64,000 bases of DNA from Rhodospirillaceae bacterium SYSU D60007 (GTDB taxonomy: Bacteria > Pseudomonadota > Alphaproteobacteria > Reyranellales > Reyranellaceae), in contig QOCQ01000014.1 in NCBI GenBank assembly GCA_003574685.1, positions 62,001-126,000 of the forward strand, written 5' to 3'. Positions 36,842 through 48,579 of this stretch are shown here, in pieces. Made by a program: the position numbers and the translations under genes. The notes beneath the pieces were generated by a model. That model was not told the origin of the DNA. It did not search any database and was given only the letters and a program-made list of their open reading frames with translations. Position 1 is the stretch's first letter, and the number at the start of each line of letters is the position of its first letter.

Positions 36842-38533
36842 GTGCTGCTGGGCCTGTCGATCCGCGACTTCGTCCTGATCGAGAAGCTTGATCTCGCGTT
36901 TCCCGCGCCGGCAAGGGCGGGTTCTGCCAGCGGGCTGGCCGTGCTGACCGGCGAGACGGGGGCCGGCAAGTCGATCCTGCTGGATGCGTTCAGTCTTGCG
37001 CTGGGTGGCCGGGCAGCCAGCGGTGTCGTGCGCGCCGGCGCGGCGCAGGCCGTTGTCGGCGCCGAATTCTCGCTTGCCGCCGATCATCCCGCCCATGCGA
37101 TCCTCGCCGAACAGGGCATTGCCGACGAAGGCGGCAGCCTGCTGCTGCGCCGGGTGGTCGGCGCCGACGGGCGCGGCCGCGCCTTCGTCAACGATCAGCC
37201 GGCCTCGGTGGGCCTGCTCAAGCGGCTGGGCGAGACGCTGGTCGAGATCCAGGGCCAGTTCGAGCAGCACGGCCTGCTGGTGCCGGTCAATCATCGCGCC
37301 ACCCTTGATGCCTTCGGTGGTCTGCAGGCGGAATGCGCGACCGTCGAGGGGGCGTGGCATGCCTGGCGCAGCGCCGAGGCGGCGCGTCTTGCCGCAGTGG
37401 CGGACTTCGAGCAGGCGCGGCGCGAGGAAGACTATCTGCGCCACGCCGTGGCCGAGCTGGAGCGGCTCGACCCGCGTGCCGATGACGAGGAACGGCTTGC
37501 CGCCGAACGCCAGCTCCTGCGCCATGGTGCGGCCGTCGGCGAGGCGGTGAGCGCCGCGCTGGCGGAGCTGGCGCGCGATCGTGGCGCGGCGGCCTCGCTG
37601 CGCCAGGCCCACCGGCTGATCGAGCGCCAGGCGGCGCAGGCCGGCGGCCGGCTGGACCCGGCATTGGCGGCGCTGGACCGGGCGCAGTCGGAGGCGACCG
37701 AGGCGGAGGCGCTGCTGGAGCAGGCGCGCGAGGCGCTCGATGCCGATCCGGTGCGGCTGGAGAAGATCGAAGAGCGCCTGTTCGCCCTGCGTGCCGCGGC
37801 GCGCAAGCATGGCACCACGGTCGAAGGGCTGGCGGGGCTACGCCAGCGTATGGCCGATCAATTGGCGGCGCTGGATGACGGCGAGGCGCGGCAGAAGGCG
37901 CTAGCCGCCGAGGCCAGGCGCACGCGCGAGGCCTTCCTGGCAGCGGCGCAGACCTTGTCGGCCGGACGGGGTCGTGCCGCAGCGCGGCTGGACAAAACCG
38001 TGGCCGCCGAACTGCCGCCGCTGAAGCTGGAGCGGGCGAAGTTCGTCACGCGCATCGAGGCGCAGAACGAGAAGGACTGGGGCGCGCACGGCATCGACAG
38101 GGTCGAGTTCCTGGTAGCCACCAACCCCGGCATGGCGCCCGGCCCCATCGGCAAGATCGCCTCCGGCGGCGAGCTGTCGCGCTTCATGCTGGCCCTGAAG
38201 CTGGCGCTGGCGAAGGTGGGCGATGCGCGGACGCTGGTGTTCGACGAGGTCGACAGCGGCATCGGCGGCGCTACGGCGGCGGCGGTCGGTGAGCGGCTGC
38301 GCCGGCTGGCGCGGCATCTGCAGGTGCTGGTCGTGACGCACTCGCCGCAGGTGGCGGCGCTGGCCGACCATCACTGGCTGATCCGCAAGACCACGGGCCG
38401 CAACCGGGCGGCGACCGAAATCGTGGCGTTGGACCCTGGCGCACGGCTGGAGGAGGTGGCGCGCATGCTTTCGGGTACCGCCATCACCGACGCCGCCCGC
38501 GCCGCCGCCCGCCAGCTCATGGCGGCGGAGTAG
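36842..38533 (+). CDS. recN: DNA repair protein RecN
   Basis: An SMC-like ATPase in recombinational repair of double-strand breaks. The 563-residue protein begins at a GTG with LGLSIRDFVLIEKLDLAF, then Walker A GETGAGKSILLDAFSLALGG near residues 37-50, the Q-loop region LVEIQGQFEQHGLL, long coiled-coil arms from about residue 170 to 370, the ABC signature IASGGELSRFMLALKLALA, Walker B TLVFDEVDSGIGG and VLVVTHSPQVAALADHHW. Length is normal. It is coupled to bamD by a 7-bp gap. Confidence 0.97.
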   Translation: MLLGLSIRDFVLIEKLDLAFPAPARAGSASGLAVLTGETGAGKSILLDAFSLALGGRAASGVVRAGAAQAVVGAEFSLAADHPAHAILAEQGIADEGGSLLLRRVVGADGRGRAFVNDQPASVGLLKRLGETLVEIQGQFEQHGLLVPVNHRATLDAFGGLQAECATVEGAWHAWRSAEAARLAAVADFEQARREEDYLRHAVAELERLDPRADDEERLAAERQLLRHGAAVGEAVSAALAELARDRGAAASLRQAHRLIERQAAQAGGRLDPALAALDRAQSEATEAEALLEQAREALDADPVRLEKIEERLFALRAAARKHGTTVEGLAGLRQRMADQLAALDDGEARQKALAAEARRTREAFLAAAQTLSAGRGRAAARLDKTVAAELPPLKLERAKFVTRIEAQNEKDWGAHGIDRVEFLVATNPGMAPGPIGKIASGGELSRFMLALKLALAKVGDARTLVFDEVDSGIGGATAAAVGERLRRLARHLQVLVVTHSPQVAALADHHWLIRKTTGRNRAATEIVALDPGARLEEVARMLSGTAITDAARAAARQLMAAE

Positions 38534-38589
38534 GCGGGCGGTGATGTGCCTTCCCCTCTGGGATGTGTCATCGCATATGGTGATCTACT

Positions 38590-40894
<2,305 letters not shown>

Positions 40895-40898
40895 CGCC

Positions 40899-40988
40899 GG
40901 GAGCGCGGGCTTCTTGCCCGCCTCGGCGCGAAGCGCCGACCATGACTTCGCCCTGCGCGCGAATGCGGGCGAGGATGCCCGCGCTCCC
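40899..40988. repeat. Composite palindromic repeat (family 2), left of the helicase gene
   Basis: GGGAGCGCGGGC at 40899-40910 pairs with GCCCGCGCTCCC at 40977-40988. Inside is a second hairpin, TCGGCGC-GAA-GCGCCGA, at 40923-40939. It starts 5 bp after the ligA stop. The same outer arms form a short hairpin at 45901-45930, just beyond the helicase gene. It may help end ligA transcription, although there is no T-run. Confidence 0.8.
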
Positions 40989-41065
40989 AGGAAGATCTGC
41001 GGCTTGTTGTGCATGGCGTCAGTCGTTTACCGTGCCACTATGACAAGCGCCGCGACCGAACCCGC

Positions 41066-44000
41066 ATGAGCCTCGACGTTGCTGGCGAGTTGCGTCGCGC
41101 GCGGCAGTCGTTGCTCGACCTCAGCACCTCCAACCGGCTGCTCAGCCTGCCCAAGCCTGGCGGCACCGCCCGGATCGTGGCGGTGCATGACGAGAAGGCG
41201 TCCGAGGTCTTCCGCCTGCTGGTCGACGAGAAGCGGGCACTGAGCTTCCTTGACGATCCGGCGCAGACGGCCGCTGAAACCGCACGCCAGCGCAGCAAGA
41301 CCGGCCCGTCCGGCGACATGACCGACGATCCTGACACGGACGGCGAGTCGCTGCCGCAGCCGCAGGAGAACGGCGAGGGTGAGGGTGCTGCGGCACGTCA
41401 TCGCGACACGCGTCTGCAGACGGCGCTGCCTTCTGGCCGGCTTCAGAAGCGGCTGTTCGATCTCGCCTACGACGCTCGCCTGTTGCTGGAGGAACAGGGC
41501 GTCAACATCCTCTATTTCGCGATGGGCGCGTTGCGCTGGCGCGAGGCCGATGCATCGGACATCGAACGTCGCGCGCCGCTGCTGCTGGTGCCGGTGCAAC
41601 TGGAGCGCCGGGGTGCGGGCAGCCGCTTCGCGATGTCGTGGACCGAGGAGGAGCTTGTCGGGAACATCTCCCTGCACCTGCGGCTGAAGAACGATTTCGG
41701 CATCGATCTGCCGCCGCTGCCGGCGCCGGAGGAATTCGACATCGTTGACTATTTCGCGGCCGTCAGCCGGGCGATCGAAAATCAGCCGTCATGGTCGGTG
41801 ACGCCCGACGAGATGGTGCTGGGCCTGTTCTCCTTCGCCAAGTACCTGATGTACCGCGATCTCGATGCCGACAACTGGCCGCCCGCGGCGGCGCTGGGCG
41901 CGCATCCCTTCATCGCTGCGTTGCTGGGCGAGGGCTTCCCCGGCGCCGAGCCCAGCTTCGCCGGTGAGGAACGCATCGACATCGAGCTGACGCCGGAACG
42001 GCTGGCGCATGTCGTCGATGCCGACAGCTCGCAGACCATTGCCATCGAACGTGTGCGGCGCGGCGAGAGCCTTGTCGTGCAGGGCCCGCCCGGCACCGGC
42101 AAGTCGCAAACCATCGCCAACATCATCGCCGCGGCCGTGTGCGACGGGCGCAAGGTGCTGTTCGTCGCCGAGAAGATGGCGGCGCTGGAGGTGGTGAAGC
42201 GCCGCCTCGATCAGGTCCATGTCGGTGACGCCTGTCTGGAGCTGCACAGCCACAAGGCCAACAAGCGCACGCTGCTGGCCGAACTGCGGCGGACTTTGGA
42301 GCTGGGACGGCCGGTCGGTGCACCCGATCATGGCTTCTTCGGTCGCCTGCAGGCAGTGCGCACCGAGCTCAACGCTGTGCCGGCGGGGCTCAACGAACCG
42401 CAGGCGCCTTCCGGCGTGACGCCGCAGGCAGCGATGGGCCACCTTTTCCGGCTGCGTGATCGTGCCATGGCATGCCGCGGCCTGCAGTTGCGCGGCGCCG
42501 AAAGCTGGACGGCCCGCGAAAAGGCCGATGCCGGTGGGATCATCCGCGACCTCGCGGCGCGTCTGGAACGCATGGGGCCGGCGGATCGCCACGCCTGGCG
42601 GGGCGTGGAGCGTACCGATCTCATCGCCAGCGACCGCGCCCATCTGGCCGCCGACATTGGCGAGGCGCGTGAGTCGCTTGATCGGCTGGTGGAGCGGGCT
42701 TGCGCCCTGGCCGCAAGCCTCTCGCAGGCAGCGCCGGCGTGCCTGGCCGATGTAGCGCGTCTCGTGGCGATGGCAGAGGCTGTCTCTGCTGCACCGGAGG
42801 CCGACACTGCAGCCCTGGCATCGCCTGTCTGGGCGGACAATCTGGCGGCACTGGAGCGGCTGATCGCCGTTGGGCATACGTATCATGATGCGCGGCGTGC
42901 CGTCGGTGATCGCGTGCCGGACGCAGCATGGACCACAGACCTGTCGATAGTACGCCAGGCGATCGCTGGCGCCGGCCACCCGCTGCTGGCGTTCCTGTTC
43001 GACAGCGGCTGGCGCCGCGCCGTGCGCGAGCTGGCGTCTCTGGTCAAGGAGAAGTTGCCTCGGGAGAAGGCACAGCGGCTGGCCCTGATCGATGTGCTCA
43101 CCAAGGGGCGCCAGGCTCTGACGGAGATCGACGGCGGCAGTCAGGCTGGCGCAACGGCGTTCGGCAAGCTGTGGGCGGGCGCGCACAGCGACTGGGCAAG
43201 GCTGGGCGCAATCTGCGATTGGGTCACGAAACTTCCGACCCTCGGATTGTCAGCGGAATTTCGCGCCATCTACGCGACGCTGTCCGACCGGCCGGCGGTC
43301 ATCGCGTTGGGCGCGCAGGCCGATGCAGCGTGCGCCGATATGATGCACCGCCTTGAGGGCCTTGCCGGGCTGCTTCAGCTCGATCTCGTCCGTGCCTTCG
43401 GTGCAACGTTGCTCAAGGACGTGCCGCTGGCCGATCTCGCCGCGCGGTTGGCGGCATGGCAAGGCGATCCCGAAGGGGTCGATATCTGGCGCGGCTACAG
43501 GCTGCAGGAGCGGCGTGCCATCGAGGCAGGTCTGGGCGACGTCGCTGGGCATTTGGCATCCGGTGCGCTCGAACCGGCGGCAGCGATCGATGTGCTCGAC
43601 TACCTCTACTATGATGCGCTGATCCGCGATTTCCGCCGCCGCCTGCCGGTACTGACGGCGTTCGATGGCGCGCTGCATGACGGCCGTATCGCCGCCTTCC
43701 GCGAGGCCGACCTCAAGCGCATCGGGTTGGCACAGCTCGAAGCCGCGCTGGCTCACTATGCGCTGATCCCGCGCGACGCTGGCGGCATCGGCCCGATGGG
43801 CATCCTGCGCCGCGAGATGGAGAAGAAGACACGCCATCTGCCGATCCGCCGGCTGATGCAGGAAGCGGGTGCGGCGGTGCAGGCGATCAAGCCGGTGTTC
43901 ATGATGAGCCCGCTGTCGGTGGCGCAGTTTCTGCCACCAGGCGCACTGGCCTTCGACCTGCTGGTGATCGACGAAGCCTCGCAGGTCGAGCCGGTCGATG

Positions 44001-45865
44001 CGCTGGGCGCCATCGCGCGCTGCAACCAGATCGTCGTGGTAGGCGACCAGAAGCAGCTCCCGCCGACGCGCTTCTTCGCGCGGGCCCTGGATGGCGGCGG
44101 TGGCGATGAGGAAAACGGCAGCGCCATGGCCGACCTGGAGAGCGTGCTGGGTTTGTGTGCCGCCAAGGGTCTGCCTTCGACCATGCTGCGCTGGCACTAC
44201 CGCAGCCGTCACCAGTCGCTGATCGCGGTTTCCAACAGGCAGTTCTACGACAACCGCCTGTTCATTGTGCCCAGCCCGGTGACAGGCGCTGCCGGCCGGG
44301 GCCTGCTGTTCCGCCACTTGCCGGAAGGTGTCTACGATCGCGGTGGCGCGCGTGACAACAAGATCGAGGCGCGCGCCGTTGCCGAGGCGGTGATCGCCCA
44401 TGCCCGCGCCCATCCCGACAAGTCGCTGGGCGTGGGTACGTTCTCGATCCCGCAGCGCCGCGCCATCCTTGACATGCTGGAGCTGCTGCGGCGGCAGAAC
44501 CCGGATGTCGAGCCGTTCTTCGCGCAGGCCGGTGCCGAGCCGTTCTTTGTCAAGAATCTGGAGAACATCCAGGGCGATGAGCGCGACGTGATCCTGATCT
44601 CGGTCGGCTACGGCCGGGACCGCGACGGGTATCTCGCCATGTCCTTCGGGCCGCTCAACGCCGAGGGCGGCGAGCGGCGGCTGAACGTGCTGATTACCCG
44701 CGCCCGTGAGCGCCTTGAAGTGTTCAGCGGCCTGCGTGCCGACGATATTGACCTTGAGCGCGCACGCAGCGCTGGCGTGGCGGCGTTCAGGCTGTTCCTG
44801 CAATACGCCGAGCGCGGCGTGCTCGACGTGGCGCTGCAAAGCGGCCGTGATGTCGAGTCGCCCTTCGAGCAACAGGTCATGGCGATGCTGCAGCGCGAGG
44901 GTTGGGAGGTCCATGCGCAGGTGGGTATCGCCGGATTCTTCATTGATCTCGCCATCGTCGATCCGAATCTGTCCAGCCGCTACCTGCTGGGTATCGAGTG
45001 CGACGGCGCCACCTGGCATTCCTCGCGCTCGGCGCGCGATCGCGACCGGCTGCGCCAGCTCGTGCTGGAACGGCATGGCTGGACGCTGTACCGCATCTGG
45101 AGCACCGACTGGTGGCAGCGCCCGGAAGAGCAGTTCCGCCGGCTCGTGGCCCGGCTGGAGGCGCTGAAGGCGGCATCGGCCGCCGAATGCGCGGAGATGC
45201 GCGCTGCGCGAGAGGCGGTGGATCCGGTACCGCCGCCGCGTCTGCACCGTATCGATGAGGAGCAGGAGGAGCCGAACGTTCCCATCTATGTGGAGAGCGC
45301 CTTTGCCGTCCCTGCCGGCGAGCTCACCGATATGCCGGCCGCGCGGCTGGCCGAATACGTGGGGCGCGTAATCGCCACCGAAGGCCCGATCGCACGCGAC
45401 GAGATCGTGACCCGCCTGCGTGACCTCTGGGGATACCGGCGCGCCGGCTCAGCGATCCGCGCCGCGGTCGAGGCCGCGACAGAAACGGTGCTGCATGCGG
45501 GCGGCTGCGCCACCGAAGGCGAGTTCCTCTGGCGCGCTGATCAGCCGGTGCAGGTCCGCGACCGCTCGGCCGTGCAGCAGGAGTCGCTGCGCCGGCCCGA
45601 GAACCTGCCGCCGCCCGAGATACGCGCCGCGGTCCTGCAGATCCTTGAGCGCAACCTCGGCGCTGGTGATGCCGAGCTGCCGCGCGCGGTTGCGACGCTG
45701 CTGGGCGTCTCATCGGCGCCGGCCGCGTTCCGGGAGCTGGTCACCGCCGCCATCGACTGTCTGGCCGGGGAAGGTCAGATCGAGCGCCACGCCGACCACT
45801 GGCGCCTTCGCGCGGCAAACGTCGCATCGGACGCAGGCGCGGAACGCGCGGCCAGCATTTCTTGA
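41066..45865 (+). CDS. Giant DUF4011 SF1 helicase with MTES_1575/Vsr-type nuclease and DUF3320
   Basis: A 1,599-residue cytoplasmic protein. The N-terminus (LRRARQSLLDLSTSNRLLSL) is the DUF4011 opening. An SF1 helicase is split by about 600 residues: Walker A VQGPPGTGKSQTIANIIAAA near 338-346, Walker B LLVIDEASQVEPVDALGAIA near 966, VVGDQKQLPPTRFF, LRWHYRSRHQSLIAVSNRQF, NIQGDERDVILISVGYGRD near 1170 and LNVLITRARERLEV. A PD-(D/E)XK/Vsr-like nuclease follows at about 1264-1385, with FFIDLAIVD and GIECDGATWHSS holding the Asp and Glu-x-Asp metal residues, then RIWSTDWW. The end (about 1405-1599) is DUF3320. All motifs look intact. Similar multidomain proteins occur in defence islands, and the role here is inferred. 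The gene stands alone. Confidence 0.9.
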   Translation: MSLDVAGELRRARQSLLDLSTSNRLLSLPKPGGTARIVAVHDEKASEVFRLLVDEKRALSFLDDPAQTAAETARQRSKTGPSGDMTDDPDTDGESLPQPQENGEGEGAAARHRDTRLQTALPSGRLQKRLFDLAYDARLLLEEQGVNILYFAMGALRWREADASDIERRAPLLLVPVQLERRGAGSRFAMSWTEEELVGNISLHLRLKNDFGIDLPPLPAPEEFDIVDYFAAVSRAIENQPSWSVTPDEMVLGLFSFAKYLMYRDLDADNWPPAAALGAHPFIAALLGEGFPGAEPSFAGEERIDIELTPERLAHVVDADSSQTIAIERVRRGESLVVQGPPGTGKSQTIANIIAAAVCDGRKVLFVAEKMAALEVVKRRLDQVHVGDACLELHSHKANKRTLLAELRRTLELGRPVGAPDHGFFGRLQAVRTELNAVPAGLNEPQAPSGVTPQAAMGHLFRLRDRAMACRGLQLRGAESWTAREKADAGGIIRDLAARLERMGPADRHAWRGVERTDLIASDRAHLAADIGEARESLDRLVERACALAASLSQAAPACLADVARLVAMAEAVSAAPEADTAALASPVWADNLAALERLIAVGHTYHDARRAVGDRVPDAAWTTDLSIVRQAIAGAGHPLLAFLFDSGWRRAVRELASLVKEKLPREKAQRLALIDVLTKGRQALTEIDGGSQAGATAFGKLWAGAHSDWARLGAICDWVTKLPTLGLSAEFRAIYATLSDRPAVIALGAQADAACADMMHRLEGLAGLLQLDLVRAFGATLLKDVPLADLAARLAAWQGDPEGVDIWRGYRLQERRAIEAGLGDVAGHLASGALEPAAAIDVLDYLYYDALIRDFRRRLPVLTAFDGALHDGRIAAFREADLKRIGLAQLEAALAHYALIPRDAGGIGPMGILRREMEKKTRHLPIRRLMQEAGAAVQAIKPVFMMSPLSVAQFLPPGALAFDLLVIDEASQVEPVDALGAIARCNQIVVVGDQKQLPPTRFFARALDGGGGDEENGSAMADLESVLGLCAAKGLPSTMLRWHYRSRHQSLIAVSNRQFYDNRLFIVPSPVTGAAGRGLLFRHLPEGVYDRGGARDNKIEARAVAEAVIAHARAHPDKSLGVGTFSIPQRRAILDMLELLRRQNPDVEPFFAQAGAEPFFVKNLENIQGDERDVILISVGYGRDRDGYLAMSFGPLNAEGGERRLNVLITRARERLEVFSGLRADDIDLERARSAGVAAFRLFLQYAERGVLDVALQSGRDVESPFEQQVMAMLQREGWEVHAQVGIAGFFIDLAIVDPNLSSRYLLGIECDGATWHSSRSARDRDRLRQLVLERHGWTLYRIWSTDWWQRPEEQFRRLVARLEALKAASAAECAEMRAAREAVDPVPPPRLHRIDEEQEEPNVPIYVESAFAVPAGELTDMPAARLAEYVGRVIATEGPIARDEIVTRLRDLWGYRRAGSAIRAAVEAATETVLHAGGCATEGEFLWRADQPVQVRDRSAVQQESLRRPENLPPPEIRAAVLQILERNLGAGDAELPRAVATLLGVSSAPAAFRELVTAAIDCLAGEGQIERHADHWRLRAANVASDAGAERAASIS

Positions 45866-45900
45866 CTCCGCACGGCGAAGCGATCCGATGACCGTGCACA

Positions 45901-45930
45901 TGGAGCGCGGGCGTCCCGCCCGCGCTCCCA
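45901..45930. repeat. Palindromic repeat (family 2), right of the helicase gene
   Basis: GGAGCGCGGGC at 45902-45912, loop GTCCC, and GCCCGCGCTCC at 45918-45928 form an 11-bp perfect stem. The outer arms match those of the repeat at 40899-40988. It sits 36 bp after the helicase stop and 26 bp before the converging GNAT stop. Confidence 0.8.
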
Positions 45931-45955
45931 GGGCCGAACGCGCCGGCGCTCCGCC

Positions 45956-46510
45956 TTATGAACGCTCGATGGTCATGTAGATGGCGGGGCCGTCAGGCGT
46001 GGCGATCGTCTCCCGGCGCGTGAAGCCGGCCTTTTCGAAGCAGCGCAGCGAGGCGGGGTTGTCCGGCGCGGGATCGCCCTGCACGCGCGCCACGCCCGGC
46101 ATGCCGAGCAGGTGCGCCGCCGCCACCGCGAGGGCGGCACTGCCCCAGCCGCGGCGCAGCGCGTCGGGTTCGCCGACGAACAGGTCGAGCCCGAAGGTTT
46201 CGTGCGGCAGGTCGTGCCCGTGCCAGAAGGGATCGCCGGTGGCCGCGTAGATCTGCAGGTAGCCTACGGGCTGGCCGCCGGCGACGATGATGAAGGGGGA
46301 GACATCAGGCGCCTCGACCTGGCCCGCGATCTCCGCCAGTGCAGCCGAGGCCGGGTGCCAGCGCGCGGCGACATGCGGCTGCGCCAACCAGCGCATCACC
46401 TGCCGCAGATCGCCCAGCGCCATGGCACGCAGCGCAACCTCGGGATGTTCGGGCCGGGCGATGCGCCGGTCCTTCAGCTTGCGCGGCGGAGCGGCTTGTG
46501 AAGCGGGCAT
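45956..46510 (-). CDS. GNAT acetyltransferase, AAC(6')-like
   Basis: A 184-residue GCN5-type acetyltransferase. The acetyl-CoA region reads DALRRGWGSAALAVAAAHLL, followed by VQGDPAPDNPASLRCFEKAG, the layout seen in aminoglycoside 6'-N-acetyltransferase-like and siderophore acetyltransferase-like GNATs. DLRQVMRWLAQPHVAARWHP and VGYLQIYAA near the start also fit. The true acceptor is unknown and drug resistance should not be assumed. It lies 11 bp after the aminopeptidase gene on the same strand, so the two are probably cotranscribed. Confidence 0.82.
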   Translation of the reverse strand: MPASQAAPPRKLKDRRIARPEHPEVALRAMALGDLRQVMRWLAQPHVAARWHPASAALAEIAGQVEAPDVSPFIIVAGGQPVGYLQIYAATGDPFWHGHDLPHETFGLDLFVGEPDALRRGWGSAALAVAAAHLLGMPGVARVQGDPAPDNPASLRCFEKAGFTRRETIATPDGPAIYMTIERS

Positions 46511-46521
46511 GTCTGGTGGCT

Positions 46522-48579
46522 TCAGATCGCCCGGGTCGCCTCATCGAGCCAGGCGCGGGTTTCGGCGTCAACCTGCGGTCCGATCTCCTGGCGCACGCGC
46601 AGGTGGTAGGCATTGAGCCAGGCGCGTTCGGCTTCGGTGAGCAGCGCAGGCTGCACGCAGCCGAGGTCGATCGGCGCCAGCGTCAGTGTTTCGAATTCGA
46701 GGTAGGCGCGGTCGGCGCCCTCGATGGCGGCCTCGCGGACTGCGACCAGGTTCTCGATGCGGATGCCCCAGGCGCCGGCCTTGTAGTAGCCCGGCTCGTT
46801 GCTGACGATCATCCCCGGCCTCAGCGCTACGGTGTTGGGCACCTTCGAGATGCGATGCGGGCCCTCGTGGACCGAGAGATAGGCGCCGACGCCATGGCCG
46901 GTGCCGTGGTCGTAGTCCAGCCCGGCCTGCCAGAGATGATAGCGCGCCAGCGCATCGAGCTGGCTGCCGGTCGTGCCGACGGGAAAACGCGCCATGGCCA
47001 GCGCGATATGGCCCTTCAGCACACGCGTGAAGCGATCGCGCATCTCATCGTCCGGCGTGCCGATGGCAACGGTGCGGGTGATGTCGGTGGTGCCGTCGCG
47101 GTACTGGCCGCCGGAGTCGACCAGATACAGCTCGCCTGGCGAGAGGCGGCGCGCGGTGCGCGGCGTCGCGTGGTAGTGCACGATGGCACCATTGGGTCCG
47201 GCGCCGCTGATCGTGTCGAAGCTGAGATCGCGGATCGCGCCCGTCTCCTCGCGGAACAGCTGCAGCCGGTCAGCGGCGGCGATTTCATCGAGCGTGCCCG
47301 CGGCTGCGTTCGCGGCCAGCCAGGCGAGATAACGCGTGACCGCCGCCCCGTCGCGCCGGTGCGCGGCGCGGATGCCCTGCAACTCGACATCGTTCTTGCA
47401 GGCCTTGGGCAGCGCCACGGGATCGGTGTCGCGCACGACCTTGGCATTGGGGCCGAGCCGGTCCAGCGCCCAGCGCGGCGCGGTGGCGGGATCGAGCCAC
47501 ACCGTGGCGCCGCCGTTCCCCAGCGAGGTCAGTGCATCGGCCAGTGCCTGCGGCGGGCGCAGCGCCACGCCATTGCCCAGATGCGCACGCAGGACAGACG
47601 TGAGCTTGCGACCATCAATGAACAGGTCGACCGCGCCGTCCTTGTGCAGCAGCGCGAAGCTGAGCGGGAAGGGTGTGCGCGGCACGTCGCCGCCGCGGAT
47701 GTTCAGCAGCCAGGCGATCGAGTCGGGTTGCGTCAGCAGCACGGCATCGGCGCCCTTGTCGGCCACCAGCTTCGCGATGCGCGTGCGCTTGGTCTCGGCC
47801 GCTTCGCCGGCAAGCTCCAGCGGATGGGGGATGACCGGCGCCAGCGGCGGCGGCGGCCGGTCGGTCCAGATGGCATCGACGGGATTGCTCTCGACGGCCA
47901 CCAGCTCGGCGCCGGCCCTGGCGCAAGCCTGGGCCAATCGCTCGGCGTCGTTCAGCGCATGCAGCCAGGGATCGAAGCCGAAGCGGGCCCCGCGCGGCAG
48001 GTTGGCGGCAAGCCAGGCGTCGGGTGTTGTTTCGGGATAGTGCTGCGGCGCGAACAGTTCCGTGTCGACCTGGTCCCGCACCTGCAGCGTGTAGCGTCCG
48101 TCGACGAAGATCGCGGCCTTGGCGGCCAGCACCACCGCCCAGCCGGCAGATCCGGTGAAGCCGGTGAGCCATGCCAGCCGCCGCGCCGCACGCGGCACGT
48201 ATTCACCCTGGTGCTCATCGGCACGCGGCACGATGAAGCCGTCGAGATTGCGTCGCCGCAGCTCGGCGCGCAGCCCGTCCAGCCGGGCGCGGGGCGGCAC
48301 CGCGTCCTCGATCCCGTCCGGGCGCGTCGCAAGCTCGGCCCGAAGCGCCAGCAGGTCCTGAACCACGGCGTTGCCCGTTGCGTCGTCCGCAGGCGGCAGA
48401 GACGTGCCGACATACGGCACCACCAGCTCCAGCCATTCCGGGCCGCCCAGACCCTCGGGTGCTGCGGCAATGCCCTGCATGAGCTGCTCGAGATCGGCCG
48501 CGGCACCGGCCGGCGCCTGCGCCGCCAGCCGTTGCAGCACGGTGCGAGCGCCATCGTCGGGTGTTGTCATGCCCTTCAT
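46522..48579 (-). CDS. Xaa-Pro aminopeptidase (aminopeptidase P, M24B) with extra N-terminal region
   Basis: A metallopeptidase removing the N-terminal residue before proline. The C-terminal pita-bread domain has the full metal set: two Asp in LYLVDSGGQYRDGTTDITRT near residue 488, His in HGTGHGVGAYLSVHEGPH, and two Glu in MIVSNEPGYYKAGAWGIRIE. The middle carries creatinase-like domains (ELRRRNLDGFIVPRADEHQG, RLAWLTGFTGSAGWAVVLAA). Before that lie about 100 residues not typical of the family (ADLEQLMQGIAAAPEGLGGP and on). The start at ATG 48579 is chosen. An ATG at 48570 is an alternative, and the frame is open to 48753, but those upstream codons cover a promoter-like region. Confidence 0.94.
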   Translation of the reverse strand: MKGMTTPDDGARTVLQRLAAQAPAGAAADLEQLMQGIAAAPEGLGGPEWLELVVPYVGTSLPPADDATGNAVVQDLLALRAELATRPDGIEDAVPPRARLDGLRAELRRRNLDGFIVPRADEHQGEYVPRAARRLAWLTGFTGSAGWAVVLAAKAAIFVDGRYTLQVRDQVDTELFAPQHYPETTPDAWLAANLPRGARFGFDPWLHALNDAERLAQACARAGAELVAVESNPVDAIWTDRPPPPLAPVIPHPLELAGEAAETKRTRIAKLVADKGADAVLLTQPDSIAWLLNIRGGDVPRTPFPLSFALLHKDGAVDLFIDGRKLTSVLRAHLGNGVALRPPQALADALTSLGNGGATVWLDPATAPRWALDRLGPNAKVVRDTDPVALPKACKNDVELQGIRAAHRRDGAAVTRYLAWLAANAAAGTLDEIAAADRLQLFREETGAIRDLSFDTISGAGPNGAIVHYHATPRTARRLSPGELYLVDSGGQYRDGTTDITRTVAIGTPDDEMRDRFTRVLKGHIALAMARFPVGTTGSQLDALARYHLWQAGLDYDHGTGHGVGAYLSVHEGPHRISKVPNTVALRPGMIVSNEPGYYKAGAWGIRIENLVAVREAAIEGADRAYLEFETLTLAPIDLGCVQPALLTEAERAWLNAYHLRVRQEIGPQVDAETRAWLDEATRAI

